Shown here: positions 7,925 through 15,771 of the stretch, piece after piece
Position numbering within the stretch: the stretch's first letter is position 1
Layout: each line of letters starts with the position of its first letter
Assembly (NCBI GenBank): GCA_028710605.1
Contig: JAQTTU010000002.1
Coordinates: forward strand, 215,005 to 279,004
Reading direction: 5' to 3'
DNA from: Sideroxydans sp.
GTDB taxonomy: Bacteria > Pseudomonadota > Gammaproteobacteria > Burkholderiales > Gallionellaceae
Length of the DNA: 64,000 nt
Notes under the pieces: model-generated
What the model saw: the letters and a program-made list of their open reading frames with translations, nothing else
Database searches by the model: none
What the model was told of the DNA's origin: nothing
Translations under genes and position numbers: made by a program

Positions 7925-9652
7925 TTAAACCGCGTTCAACTTGTCCAGCATGTCCCGGATTTTGGCCGGGTCGTCCGCGCGCAAAATTTTCTGGGTGAAG
8001 GTGGTGACTTCGGGCAGGCTGGTGGTGAGCACGCGCTGTTTGGTGGCGAGCAGTTGTGCCGGGTGCATGGAGAATTGGCGCAAGCCCAAGCCGAGCAGCA
8101 GGCGCGTGTAGGAAATTTCGCCCGCCATTTCGCCGCACACCGAAACGGGAATGCCCGCCTTGTTCGCGCCGTTGATGACATGCGACAGCAGCAGCAATAC
8201 CGCCGGATGCAGCGGGTCGTACAGGTGCGCCACTTCCTCGTCGGTGCGGTCGATGGCCAGCGTGTACTGGATCAAGTCGTTGGTGCCTATGGACAGGAAA
8301 TCCAGTTTCTTGACGAAGGCGTTGAGCGCCAGGGCGGCGGCGGGAATTTCTATCATGCCGCCGATTTGCACGCTGGGGTTGTAGGCGATGCCCTGGTCGG
8401 CCAGATCGAATTTGACGCTTTCGATCATGTATAGCGTCTGGTTGATCTCCGCCGCGCCGGACAACATCGGCACCAATATTTTCAGATTGCCGTGCACCGA
8501 GGCGCGCAGCAGCGCGCGCAACTGGGTGCGGAACAATTGCGGTTCGGCCAGACACAGGCGGATGGCGCGCAGTCCCAGCGCGGGATTGCTGGCGACGCGG
8601 GTCACGCCTTTGAGCTGTTTGTCCGCGCCCAGATCGTAGGTGCGTATGGTCACCGGCAGCTCGCCCATACCTTCCAGCACCGTGCGGTAGGCGAGGTATT
8701 GCTCTTCCTCGTCCGGCAGGTCGTCGCGGTTGAGGAACAGGAATTCGCTGCGGAACAGGCCGATGCCGGTCGCGCCGTTTTCTTTCACCTGCGCCACGTC
8801 GCCGGGCATTTCGATGTTGGCCTGCAACCCGATGTCCGTGCCGTCCAGCGTAGTGGCGCGCGCGGTTTTCAGGCGCTTGAGTTTTTGCCGTTCCAGCACC
8901 CATTCGCTTTGGCGCAGTTTGTATTCCGCCAACAGGCTCTTGTCCGGGTTGACGATGACCACGCCCTGCGCGCCATCGACGATCAGCATGTCGCGGTCTT
9001 TGATCAGTTCGCGCGCGTGCAGCAAGCCGACCACGCACGGCGTGTTGAGGCCGCGCGCGACGATGGCGGTGTGCGAAGTCGCGCCGCCCACGTCGGTGAG
9101 GATGGCGCAGAACTGGTGCGGCTTGAGCTGGATCAGATCTGCCGGGCTGACATCGTGCGCCACCAGCACCATATCGCTGTCGTGTTGCGGCGCGGGCGGC
9201 ACGTGGCCGGGATGGCCGCTCAACACCTTGAGCACGCGCTCGACCACTTGCACCACGTCGGTGCTGCGTTCGCGCAGATAGCCGTCATCGAACGCTTCAA
9301 ATTGCGCGACCAGCGCATCCATCTGCGATTTCAGCGCCCACTCCGCGTTGCATTGTTCCTCCTGCACCATGGCGCGCGCGGCCTGGCTGATGTGCTCGTC
9401 GTCGAGAATCATCAGGTGCAGATCGAGGAAAGCCTCGAACTCGGCAGCGGCTTGTTGCGGGCGATTGGCGCGCAGCGAAGTCAGCTCGTCGCGCGTGGCC
9501 TTCAGCGCCGCATCCAGCCGCGCCACTTCCTCCGCCAGCAAATGCTTGGGCAACACGTAATGCGCCACTTCCAGCGAAGTGTGCGAAACCAGATGCGCAT
9601 GGCCGATGGCGATGCCGCTGGAGACGTGAATGCCGTGCAGGGTGAAACTCAT
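7925..9652 (-). CDS. ptsI: Phosphoenolpyruvate-protein phosphotransferase, enzyme I of the PTS
   Basis: A 575-residue enzyme I. It takes phosphate from phosphoenolpyruvate on His194 (GGATSHTAIVARG) and passes it to HPr. The C-terminal PEP-binding barrel is complete, including the VCGEMAGE active-site cysteine segment near residue 500 and the LSIGTNDLIQY motif. The length matches E. coli EI (575). The start overlaps the HPr stop by four bases. No sugar permease (EIIB/EIIC) is near, so this is most likely a regulatory PTS. Confidence 0.97.
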   Translation of the reverse strand: MSFTLHGIHVSSGIAIGHAHLVSHTSLEVAHYVLPKHLLAEEVARLDAALKATRDELTSLRANRPQQAAAEFEAFLDLHLMILDDEHISQAARAMVQEEQCNAEWALKSQMDALVAQFEAFDDGYLRERSTDVVQVVERVLKVLSGHPGHVPPAPQHDSDMVLVAHDVSPADLIQLKPHQFCAILTDVGGATSHTAIVARGLNTPCVVGLLHARELIKDRDMLIVDGAQGVVIVNPDKSLLAEYKLRQSEWVLERQKLKRLKTARATTLDGTDIGLQANIEMPGDVAQVKENGATGIGLFRSEFLFLNRDDLPDEEEQYLAYRTVLEGMGELPVTIRTYDLGADKQLKGVTRVASNPALGLRAIRLCLAEPQLFRTQLRALLRASVHGNLKILVPMLSGAAEINQTLYMIESVKFDLADQGIAYNPSVQIGGMIEIPAAALALNAFVKKLDFLSIGTNDLIQYTLAIDRTDEEVAHLYDPLHPAVLLLLSHVINGANKAGIPVSVCGEMAGEISYTRLLLGLGLRQFSMHPAQLLATKQRVLTTSLPEVTTFTQKILRADDPAKIRDMLDKLNAV

Positions 9653-9918
9653 TCACCTTCTCCGAAAAAATTGTTGATGAGCGCCAGCAGCGCCGTCATC
9701 GCTTCCTCTTCGCGCTCGCCGCTGGTTTCGATGGCGATGGTCGAACCCTTGGCGGCCGCCAGCATCATCACGCCCATGATGCTTTTCGCATTCACGCGGC
9801 GACCGTTGCGCGACACCCACACTTCGCAGGGAAATTGCGAAGCGAGCTGGGTCAGCTTGGCCGAGGCGCGCGCATGCAGGCCGAGGTTGTTGATGATTTG
9901 TGCGTCTTGTTTTTGCAT
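9649..9918 (-). CDS. ptsH: Phosphocarrier protein HPr
   Basis: An 89-residue HPr with active-site His15 in GLHARASAKL and regulatory-type Ser46 in AKSIMGVMMLAA. It carries phosphate between EI and EIIA. It overlaps ptsI by four bases and is separated from the upstream EIIA gene by a 172-nt gap that is mostly one repeat. Confidence 0.97.
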   Translation of the reverse strand: MQKQDAQIINNLGLHARASAKLTQLASQFPCEVWVSRNGRRVNAKSIMGVMMLAAAKGSTIAIETSGEREEEAMTALLALINNFFGEGE

Positions 9919-9948
9919 CAGTTTTCCCTAGTTCTTAAAAAGGCCTTT

Positions 9949-10077
9949 GCCCGCAGATTACACAGATTAAACAGATTAAAAGCAGGCAACACCGGACTGC
10001 TTACTTACATGTTGGATTATTCGACACTCGTTCTTACAAGTTTGAATCTGCGTTAATCTGTGTAATCTGCGGGCAAA
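9949..10077. repeat. Family D inverted repeat
   Basis: Left arm GCCCGCAGATTACACAGATT (from 9949) and right arm ending AATCTGTGTAATCTGCGGGC enclose about 60 unique bases. Two further copies are at 33217 and 44745. It separates the EIIA and HPr genes, so it lies in the probable pts transcript, and the arms could pair in the mRNA. Confidence 0.85.
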
Positions 10078-10090
10078 ACAGGTTTTTTTG

Positions 10091-10483
10091 TTAATCGTCC
10101 TTGTTCATCGCCACAATACATTCGCGTCCGCCTTCGAGCGCGATCTGCGCCAGCTCCGGCGTGGTCTTGTTGGGGTAGCACACCACGCGCAACAGCATGG
10201 GCAGGTTCACGCCCGCCACGCCCATCACATGCCGTTCATGGCAAAGCTGGCGCGCCACGTTGCTGGGTGTTGCGCCGAAAATATCGGCGAGGATCAGCAC
10301 GCCGTTGCCGTTGTCCAGTTGCTTGATGAGCTTGCGCCCTTCTTCCAGTTTTTGCTGCGGATCGTCGGCGGCATACACCGAAAGCACTTCCAGATTTTGC
10401 GGCACGCTGCCCAGCACATGCGCCACGCAATCCACCAGACTTTCGCCCAGTGCGTTGTGCGCCACCACCAGAATACCGGCCAT
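10091..10483 (-). CDS. PTS mannose-family EIIA component
   Basis: A 130-residue single-domain EIIA-Man-like protein with the phosphoaccepting His9 in LVVAHNALGES and the conserved segment ILADIFGATPSN. There is no EIIB domain. The start overlaps the end of the small membrane protein by one base. In betaproteobacteria such an EIIA next to ptsH-ptsI forms a regulatory phosphorelay rather than a sugar uptake system. The target cannot be read from the sequence. Confidence 0.93.
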   Translation of the reverse strand: MAGILVVAHNALGESLVDCVAHVLGSVPQNLEVLSVYAADDPQQKLEEGRKLIKQLDNGNGVLILADIFGATPSNVARQLCHERHVMGVAGVNLPMLLRVVCYPNKTTPELAQIALEGGRECIVAMNKDD

Positions 10484-10683
10484 CAGATGACTCCAAAAAC
10501 ACGCGCCAGCAGCGCGATAAACAGCAGCAAAACCAGCCAGCCGTAACGCATTATCCAGCGCAGCGCGCGCGCCTTGAACGCATCGTCTTCATTCGCTTCA
10601 TCCACCAGCACGCGCACCTGCTTCAGCGCGTGCATGGCGGTGGTGCGGCGTATGTTTTGTTGCAGCGGGTCGTCGGTAGTCAT
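10483..10683 (-). CDS. Small single-helix membrane protein, function unknown
   Basis: A 66-residue protein: a charged N-terminal half (about 1-45) and one C-terminal hydrophobic helix (YGWLVLLLFIALLARVFGVI). It overlaps apbE by four bases at its start and EIIA by one base at its end, which argues for a real gene in the operon. I do not recognise the family. Confidence 0.7.
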   Translation of the reverse strand: MTTDDPLQQNIRRTTAMHALKQVRVLVDEANEDDAFKARALRWIMRYGWLVLLLFIALLARVFGVI

Positions 10684-11882
10684 GGTTCGATTCTGGAAAT
10701 GGTTTTGCTGTCGGTGAATTCTAGCCGTTTCTGCATGGCGGCGGTGAGGTGAACCACGCCATCGGCATCAATCAGCAAGGCCTCCTCAAGCTGCATTTTG
10801 TCGGCGGCGGCGCGCCAGCCGGACGCGCCGGAAATGAACAGCGGCTTGGACGAAGCGTCCGACAACAGCCCCGCGCGCGCGCCGTGCGTGATGATCGTGA
10901 CCGCCTGCACGCCCTGCACCGATTGGCCGGTGCGCGGATCAATCACGTGGCAAAAGCGTTTGCCGTCCAGCTCGAAATAGCGCTGGTAATCGCCCGATGT
11001 GCCGATGGCTTCGCCGTCCTGCAATGCCAGCGTGGCAATCGGGCCGGGGTGGCGCGGATGCTGGATGCCCACGCGCCACGGGCGGTCGCCATGCGCGCCC
11101 AGCGCCAGCACATTGCCGCCGATATTGATGAGCGCGTTGCGGATGCCGTTCTGTTTGAGAATCGCCGCCGCTCTATCCAGCGCGTAGCCTTTGGCGTAAC
11201 CGCCGAGGTCGAGTTTTACGGATTTGTTTTTGCTGCTAACTGCAACCCACCCCAGCCCTCCCTTGTCAGGGAGGGAGCGCTCGGCTCCTCCCCTGATAAG
11301 GGGAGGCTGGGAGGGGTTTGGGTATAAATCAAAAACCAAATCGCCCATCTGCGGATTCGCCTTCACCAGCGCGGCGATCTTGTTTTCATCCGGCAGCACC
11401 GCCTTGAAATCGTCGGCCTGAAAGCCCCAGGTCTGAATCAAGCCGCCGATCGCGGGGTTGAACAAGCCGCCGGATTCGGCAGAAAGTTGTGCGGCATCCT
11501 TGAGCATCGCCGCCAGTTCCGGCGACACGGTTTTGCTTTTGCCCTGCGCGAAAGCCGCATTCAATTCGCTCAACTCGGAAGGTTTCCACGCGTGCAGCAA
11601 ATCGTGCAGGCGCTGGAATTCGCGCATCACCGCCGTCACCCCCTGCTTGGCGCGCGCCTCGTCTTCGCCATAAACGCTGACCTCGACCAGCGTGCCGAAC
11701 ACATAGCCTTGTTCCTGATAGGTCGGTGGTTGTTTGCTGCAACCCGTTAAAGTCAAAACCCACCACAGAGACACAGAGACACAGAGAAAACCGAAAAAAG
11801 CAGAAGCAAAAGTTGCAGAAGAATTTTGTTTTGCTTTTCCTCTGTGTCTCTGTGTCTCCGTGGTGAAAGGTTTTTCAAACAT
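10680..11882 (-). CDS. apbE: FAD:protein FMN transferase (ApbE lipoprotein) with repeat-derived segments
   Basis: ApbE moves FMN onto Thr/Ser of partner flavoproteins such as Rnf/Nqr subunits, on the outer face of the membrane. Family signatures are VKLDLGGYAKGYALD, INIGGNVLALG, CHVIDPRTG and the C-terminal DASSKPLFISG. A lipobox LTGC (Cys48) ends the signal peptide. Two odd features: most of the signal peptide is encoded by the family E repeat at 11761-11865, and a family A repeat (11245-11322) is inserted in frame just before the GGYAKGYALD motif, adding Pro/Gly-rich residues (about 188-214). GTG 11885 and ATG 11882 are both possible starts. The gene overlaps gshA. Confidence 0.9.
   Translation of the reverse strand: MFEKPFTTETQRHRGKAKQNSSATFASAFFGFLCVSVSLWWVLTLTGCSKQPPTYQEQGYVFGTLVEVSVYGEDEARAKQGVTAVMREFQRLHDLLHAWKPSELSELNAAFAQGKSKTVSPELAAMLKDAAQLSAESGGLFNPAIGGLIQTWGFQADDFKAVLPDENKIAALVKANPQMGDLVFDLYPNPSQPPLIRGGAERSLPDKGGLGWVAVSSKNKSVKLDLGGYAKGYALDRAAAILKQNGIRNALINIGGNVLALGAHGDRPWRVGIQHPRHPGPIATLALQDGEAIGTSGDYQRYFELDGKRFCHVIDPRTGQSVQGVQAVTIITHGARAGLLSDASSKPLFISGASGWRAAADKMQLEEALLIDADGVVHLTAAMQKRLEFTDSKTISRIEP
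11245..11322. repeat. Family A repeat inside apbE, in frame
   Basis: Two palindromic C-rich units (CCCTCCCTTGTCAGGGAGGG and CTCCCCTGATAAGGGGAG) lie within the apbE reading frame without a stop. The encoded residues include PLIRGGAERSLPDKGGLG, a translation that also looks unlike ApbE. The copy is closest to the one at 30338-30421. Confidence 0.85.
11761..11865. repeat. Family E (CACAGAG) inverted repeat encoding the ApbE signal peptide
   Basis: Left arm CACCACAGAGACACAGAGAC and right arm ending TCTGTGTCTCCGTGGTG. A second copy is at 62612-62693. In the apbE frame the repeat spans about residues 7-41, from TTETQRHRGK to LCVSVSLWWVLT, and so supplies the charged N-region and most of the hydrophobic core. 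Confidence 0.85.
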
Positions 11883-13156
11883 CACGCGATCATTCCCTCG
11901 ATCTCTACCGCCGCCGCCAGCATCGCCAGCCTGCCCACTACGCCGTAGGCATAGAAGCGGTTGGGCGTGTCGTCGGGCGCGCAGTCGGGGTTGGGGAAGG
12001 CGCAGCAGGATTCAAAGGCCAGCGGCAGAAACTGCATGCCCGGCGCGTTCAGGTTTTCATCCACGCCGCGCGCGGTGTGCACGCGGTAAAAACCGCCGAC
12101 CACGAAGTGATCGACCATATACACCACGGGCTCGGCCACCGCGTTGTCTATGGTCTCAAAGGTATAAACCCCTTCCTGGATCAGCACGTCGGAAACCTGC
12201 AAGCCCTCTTTCACCACCGCCATTTTGTTGCGCTGTTTGCGGTTGAGGTCGCGTATTTCGCTGCCGTCTTTCACCGTCATGATGCCCATGCCGTAAGTGC
12301 CCGCGTCGGCTTTGACGATAACGAAGGGATCGTCTTTCACGCCGTACTCGTCATATTTGGCGCTAATCTTTTCCAGCACCAGATCCACTTTCGCCGCCAG
12401 ACAATCTTCGCCGGTGCGCGCGTGAAAATCCACTTTGTCGCACACATCGAAATACGGATTGATAAGCCACGGATCAATGTGCAGCAGTTCGGCGAATTCA
12501 TTGGCCACGCGGTCATACGCACCGAAGTGCTGCGACTTGCGCCGCGTTGTCCAGCCCGCTTCCAGCGGCGGCAACACGCTTTGCTCCAGGTTCTTCAATA
12601 CATCCGGCACGCCTGCGGACAGGTCGTTGTTGAGCAGCACCACGCACGGGTCGAATCCGTCGGCCATACCCAAACGGTTACCCTTGCGCAATATCGGTTC
12701 CAGCGTCAGTGTCGCGCCGTTGGACAAGTCCAGCGTGGTCGGCTGCGTGATCTCCGGCAGCAAACTGCCGATGCGCACCATCAACCCCGCATTGCGCAGA
12801 ATTTGCGCCAGTTGCGCCACGTTCTGCAAATAGAACTGGTTGCGCGTGTGGTTCTCGGGAATCAGCAACACGCCGCGCGCTTCAGGACAGATTTTTTCGA
12901 TCGCGCTCTGCGCGGCCTGCACGCACAGCGGCAAAAAATCCGGGTTGAGATTGTTGAAACCGCCGGGAAACAAATTGGTGTCCACCGGCGCGAGCTTGAA
13001 GCCGCTGTTGCGCAGATCGACCGAGGTGTAGAACGGGATGGTGTGCTCCAGCCATTTGCTGCGGAACCAGCGCTCGATGGCGGGCTGCTCTTTGAGAATG
13101 CGCTGCTCCAGTTCAAGCAGCGGGCCTTTTAATGCGGTGGTGAGGTGGGGAACCAT
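11882..13156 (-). CDS. gshA: Glutamate-cysteine ligase (proteobacterial GshA type)
   Basis: A 424-residue enzyme of the GshA class found in Acidithiobacillus and many betaproteobacteria. It joins glutamate and cysteine, the first step of glutathione synthesis. Recognisable segments are TSVDLRNSGFKLAPVDTNLFP near the N-terminus, FVIVKADAGTYGMGIMTV (ATP-grasp-like) and the C-terminal NRFYAYGVVGRLAMLAA. The start at ATG 13156 is preferred over TTG 13171. The stop overlaps the apbE start. The usual neighbour gshB is not between gshA and the pts genes, nor elsewhere in the window. The upstream gene ends 20 nt before this start, so read-through is likely. Confidence 0.92.
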   Translation of the reverse strand: MVPHLTTALKGPLLELEQRILKEQPAIERWFRSKWLEHTIPFYTSVDLRNSGFKLAPVDTNLFPGGFNNLNPDFLPLCVQAAQSAIEKICPEARGVLLIPENHTRNQFYLQNVAQLAQILRNAGLMVRIGSLLPEITQPTTLDLSNGATLTLEPILRKGNRLGMADGFDPCVVLLNNDLSAGVPDVLKNLEQSVLPPLEAGWTTRRKSQHFGAYDRVANEFAELLHIDPWLINPYFDVCDKVDFHARTGEDCLAAKVDLVLEKISAKYDEYGVKDDPFVIVKADAGTYGMGIMTVKDGSEIRDLNRKQRNKMAVVKEGLQVSDVLIQEGVYTFETIDNAVAEPVVYMVDHFVVGGFYRVHTARGVDENLNAPGMQFLPLAFESCCAFPNPDCAPDDTPNRFYAYGVVGRLAMLAAAVEIEGMIA

Positions 13157-13176
13157 ATATTCAATATCCAATAAAA

Positions 13177-14256
13177 TTACAGAGCGTTTTCCTGCGTCAC
13201 GAAACGTCCGCTACGGGCATCCAGTGTAACCTTGGGCAGCGCTCTGCCAAAAGCTTCTGTCACCTTGACCAGCAAATCCGGCGCAATTCGCGCGAACCCG
13301 CTATTCACGTAATGGGGCAAAGCATCATTTCGCTTATAGACTGATTCCATCGCGAGCATCAACACACCGGGATTATCTTGGGCCAGGATGTCCAATAGTG
13401 TGCTGGCTTGGGCTATATCCTTGCGAATTTTGGCCTGAAGCCCCGCCGGGCGCAGTTGCGAGATGGCCAATTTGTGCAGGGCAAAACGCGCCGGATCGGG
13501 CACGGTCACGGCGATGCCCGCACCGTTCAACACCACCGCATTTTGCGCATCCGCCAACAGATAATCCATAAAATCGAGCGGCTGCGCATAGACATTGAAG
13601 CGCTCGATATGCACGGGCGCATCTTCAGAGGCAGCCAGTTTGCTGGTCAGGAATTCCACCTTGAAACCGTCCGGGGCAACCATCTCGAAGGGAATGATGC
13701 GGGGATTGATTTGCACCGGTTCGCGCAGTTCGGGTTCGGCATCCTGCAACACCGCTTTCATGTTGCGGCTAAAGGCGATGTCCACCGTCCTCTCTACCGA
13801 AAAATCAATGTCTTCAGTCCGGCTCAATGCGCCCGAGGTTTTAACTCCCAACATATTGCCGTAACAGGCAAAGGCAAAAGAGCCCACCATCACACCGCCA
13901 GCGCCAAACAGCCCGGCATCGGACAGTTTGCCGATGATTTTTGTGACGCGACCTTTTTCCAAATGCGCACCCGCCGCACCCAGCATGGCGACCAAACGCC
14001 GCCGTTCAAGCAACAGTTCATGCTGGCGCAGCAAGTCTTGTTTGCGTGCTGCAATGTCAGCCAATAATGCGTCAGACTCCTGCCCCAGATAAGCCTGCTT
14101 CCTTCCCGCAACGGTATCGGTTTGGTGATACCAGTAGCGCTTGCCATTGATCGTTTTTGAAACGAAAGCGCCCTGAGTTGCGGGCGCATACAGCGCGACC
14201 TTTTGCAGCAAGTCGGCGTAAAGCAATGAGCAGTTATCGGGCAGGCGGGAAAACAT
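13177..14256 (-). CDS. Nucleotidyltransferase-fold protein of the GSU2403 family
   Basis: A 359-residue protein matching the family annotated as GSU2403 nucleotidyltransferase-fold proteins (Pfam NTP_transf_8 type). The polymerase-beta-like core begins near residue 135 (GGVMVGSFAF) and has a DxD-like pair in RTEDIDFSVE. The N-terminal third is helical and charged. The biological role is not established. Some nucleotidyltransferases of this fold act in toxin-antitoxin or defence systems, but nothing in the sequence proves that here. A perfect inverted repeat overlaps its probable promoter. gshA follows closely on the same strand. Confidence 0.75.
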   Translation of the reverse strand: MFSRLPDNCSLLYADLLQKVALYAPATQGAFVSKTINGKRYWYHQTDTVAGRKQAYLGQESDALLADIAARKQDLLRQHELLLERRRLVAMLGAAGAHLEKGRVTKIIGKLSDAGLFGAGGVMVGSFAFACYGNMLGVKTSGALSRTEDIDFSVERTVDIAFSRNMKAVLQDAEPELREPVQINPRIIPFEMVAPDGFKVEFLTSKLAASEDAPVHIERFNVYAQPLDFMDYLLADAQNAVVLNGAGIAVTVPDPARFALHKLAISQLRPAGLQAKIRKDIAQASTLLDILAQDNPGVLMLAMESVYKRNDALPHYVNSGFARIAPDLLVKVTEAFGRALPKVTLDARSGRFVTQENAL

Positions 14257-14287
14257 GATTCATTGAATTTGAACAATGTTGGCGCAT

Positions 14288-14322
14288 CTTATACGCTTGC
14301 AACATCAAGTCAAGCGTATAAG
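14288..14322 (-). promoter_or_regulatory. Perfect 12-bp inverted repeat over a probable promoter
   Basis: CTTATACGCTTG at 14288-14299 and its exact complement CAAGCGTATAAG at 14311-14322, with 11 nt between. On the minus strand the right arm holds a TTGACT -35-like box, and TATAAG or TAAGAT -10-like boxes follow. The site ends 32 nt from the start codon at 14256. It looks like a repressor operator. Confidence 0.65.
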
Positions 14323-14324
14323 TT

Positions 14325-14397
14325 GTAGGTCGGGTTTTAACCCGACATGTCGGGCTGAAGCCCGACCTACGTTGCAATGGAATATCTGGGTTAAAGC
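14325..14397. repeat. Family C palindromic repeat plus one motif I copy
   Basis: GTAGGTCGGGTTTTAACCCG...CGGGCTGAAGCCCGACCTAC (14325-14370), made of two inner hairpins inside a larger inverted repeat. A single motif I half (AATATCTGGGTTAAAGC) follows at 14381-14397. Other family C copies are at 27351, 34934 and 42674. Confidence 0.85.
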
Positions 14398-14409
14398 TTG
14401 TCGTCGCAA

Positions 14410-15657
14410 TCATTGCCCGGCATTTTCGCCGGACAGGCTGCTCAAGGGCACGACCAGCCTTACCCGGCAACCATGCGAGTCGGCGCTTTCCCATTGCAGC
14501 GAAGCATTCAAAACCTGTGCGCGGGCGTGCATGCCTTTCATGCCGCGATGCTGTTTGATGTCGGATGCGGGGCAGCCTTTGCCGTCGTCTTCCACCACCA
14601 GCACGAAACCATTATTTTCGATTTTCGCCAGCAGGGTAATGCGCTTGGCTCCGGCGTGGCGCAACACGTTGGTGACGGCCTCGCGCAGGATGCGGCTCAG
14701 GTGCAGCGCGACTTCGGAATTGGTTTGAATTTCCGAATTGATAAACGGAGACTGCCAGTCCATTTGCAGGCCGGAAGCGAGGATGCGCTGCTCGGCTTCG
14801 GCGCGCAAATCGACGATCAGGTCGCGCAGCAGAATGGTCGGGTGCGCCGAGCGCGAGACCACATCGCGCAAATCGTGCAATGCCGAGCGCGCCAGATCGG
14901 CTTCGAGAAACAGGTTTGAACGCTGTGCCGAAATCGCCAGCCCCAACAGTTTTGCGCCCACATCGTCGTGCAGGTCCTGATAGATCCGCTCGCGTTCCGC
15001 CTTCTGCATGGCGATGGCTTTTTCCTGGATCAGCGCCTCGTTCTCGAATTGCAGTTGCAGCGAATGCAGAATAGTTTTCTGCGCGCTGAAGGCGGTGTAG
15101 GCAATCACCAGCAAATAGAAAAACAGCAGCATGCCCAACGTGCGGGCGTGCACGCCGAAACCTTCATCCAGCAAGGGATACATCGCCAGCCCGGAACAGG
15201 CCAGACCGACCATCAGCGCGCGCTGCGAATGGCTGCCGTGAGTGGTCACCGCCCCCGCCGCCACGCCCAGATAGATCAGCAGCACCGCCAGATTCAACTC
15301 CAACTGGCCGGGGACGAACAGCAAACCGGCAGCCCCCCAGGCCATGCCCGTGAACGCGATAAAAAACAAACCGTGCCGCCGCCATGACTTGAGCTCGGCC
15401 GCGTCCGGCACGCTGCCGGGAGGCAACCTGGAAAAACCGAAATGCATGTAAGCGGCATGCAGCGACGACACCGCCATCAGCGTCAGCCAAATGATAAGCC
15501 TGTCGCCGCGCAGCACATCGCCGAAACCGAGCACCATCAGCAACGGAATAACGATGGGCGAAACGACCCCCATGAACACATTGCGCCGCGCCAACTCGAA
15601 CAAGGCCGCCTCGGTTCTGGCATCGCGCGCGGGGTTGAGCAAGTTGATTAGATTCAC
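14410..15657 (-). CDS. Membrane sensor histidine kinase (HisKA_3/HATPase, NarX/DegS type), kinase 1
   Basis: A 415-residue kinase. About six hydrophobic helices fill residues 30-190. A short coiled coil and the dimerisation domain follow, with phosphoacceptor His230 in ERIYQDLHDDVGAKLLG. The ATPase N-box (NLSRILREAVTNVLRHA) and G-box (VVEDDGKGCP) are present. There is no separate periplasmic domain, so the signal is probably sensed in the membrane. The transmitter is closely related to kinases 2 and 4 of this window. No response regulator is adjacent. The nearest are at 25.6 and 27.4 kb. Confidence 0.92.
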   Translation of the reverse strand: MNLINLLNPARDARTEAALFELARRNVFMGVVSPIVIPLLMVLGFGDVLRGDRLIIWLTLMAVSSLHAAYMHFGFSRLPPGSVPDAAELKSWRRHGLFFIAFTGMAWGAAGLLFVPGQLELNLAVLLIYLGVAAGAVTTHGSHSQRALMVGLACSGLAMYPLLDEGFGVHARTLGMLLFFYLLVIAYTAFSAQKTILHSLQLQFENEALIQEKAIAMQKAERERIYQDLHDDVGAKLLGLAISAQRSNLFLEADLARSALHDLRDVVSRSAHPTILLRDLIVDLRAEAEQRILASGLQMDWQSPFINSEIQTNSEVALHLSRILREAVTNVLRHAGAKRITLLAKIENNGFVLVVEDDGKGCPASDIKQHRGMKGMHARAQVLNASLQWESADSHGCRVRLVVPLSSLSGENAGQ

Positions 15658-15711
15658 GTTGAATTCTTGTTGTTATATGGGAAGGATTCTAGCCGGAATA
15701 TTGGCTTCCTG

Positions 15712-15744
15712 AAAAACGAAACCGCCCGAACGAGTCGGGCGGTT
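15712..15744 (-). terminator. Rho-independent terminator of the 15772-17832 gene
   Basis: A ten-base stem AACCGCCCGA/TCGGGCGGTT with a five-base loop. On the minus strand it is followed by TCGTTTTTC. It lies about 30 nt after the stop codon. Confidence 0.85.
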
Positions 15745-15771
15745 GAGCATTACATTTACGCCAACTGACTA

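Noticed and set aside
9949..10077. Family D repeat as a riboswitch or leader
   Set aside because: The same unit occurs three times in unrelated places, so it is a repeat rather than a conserved regulatory RNA.
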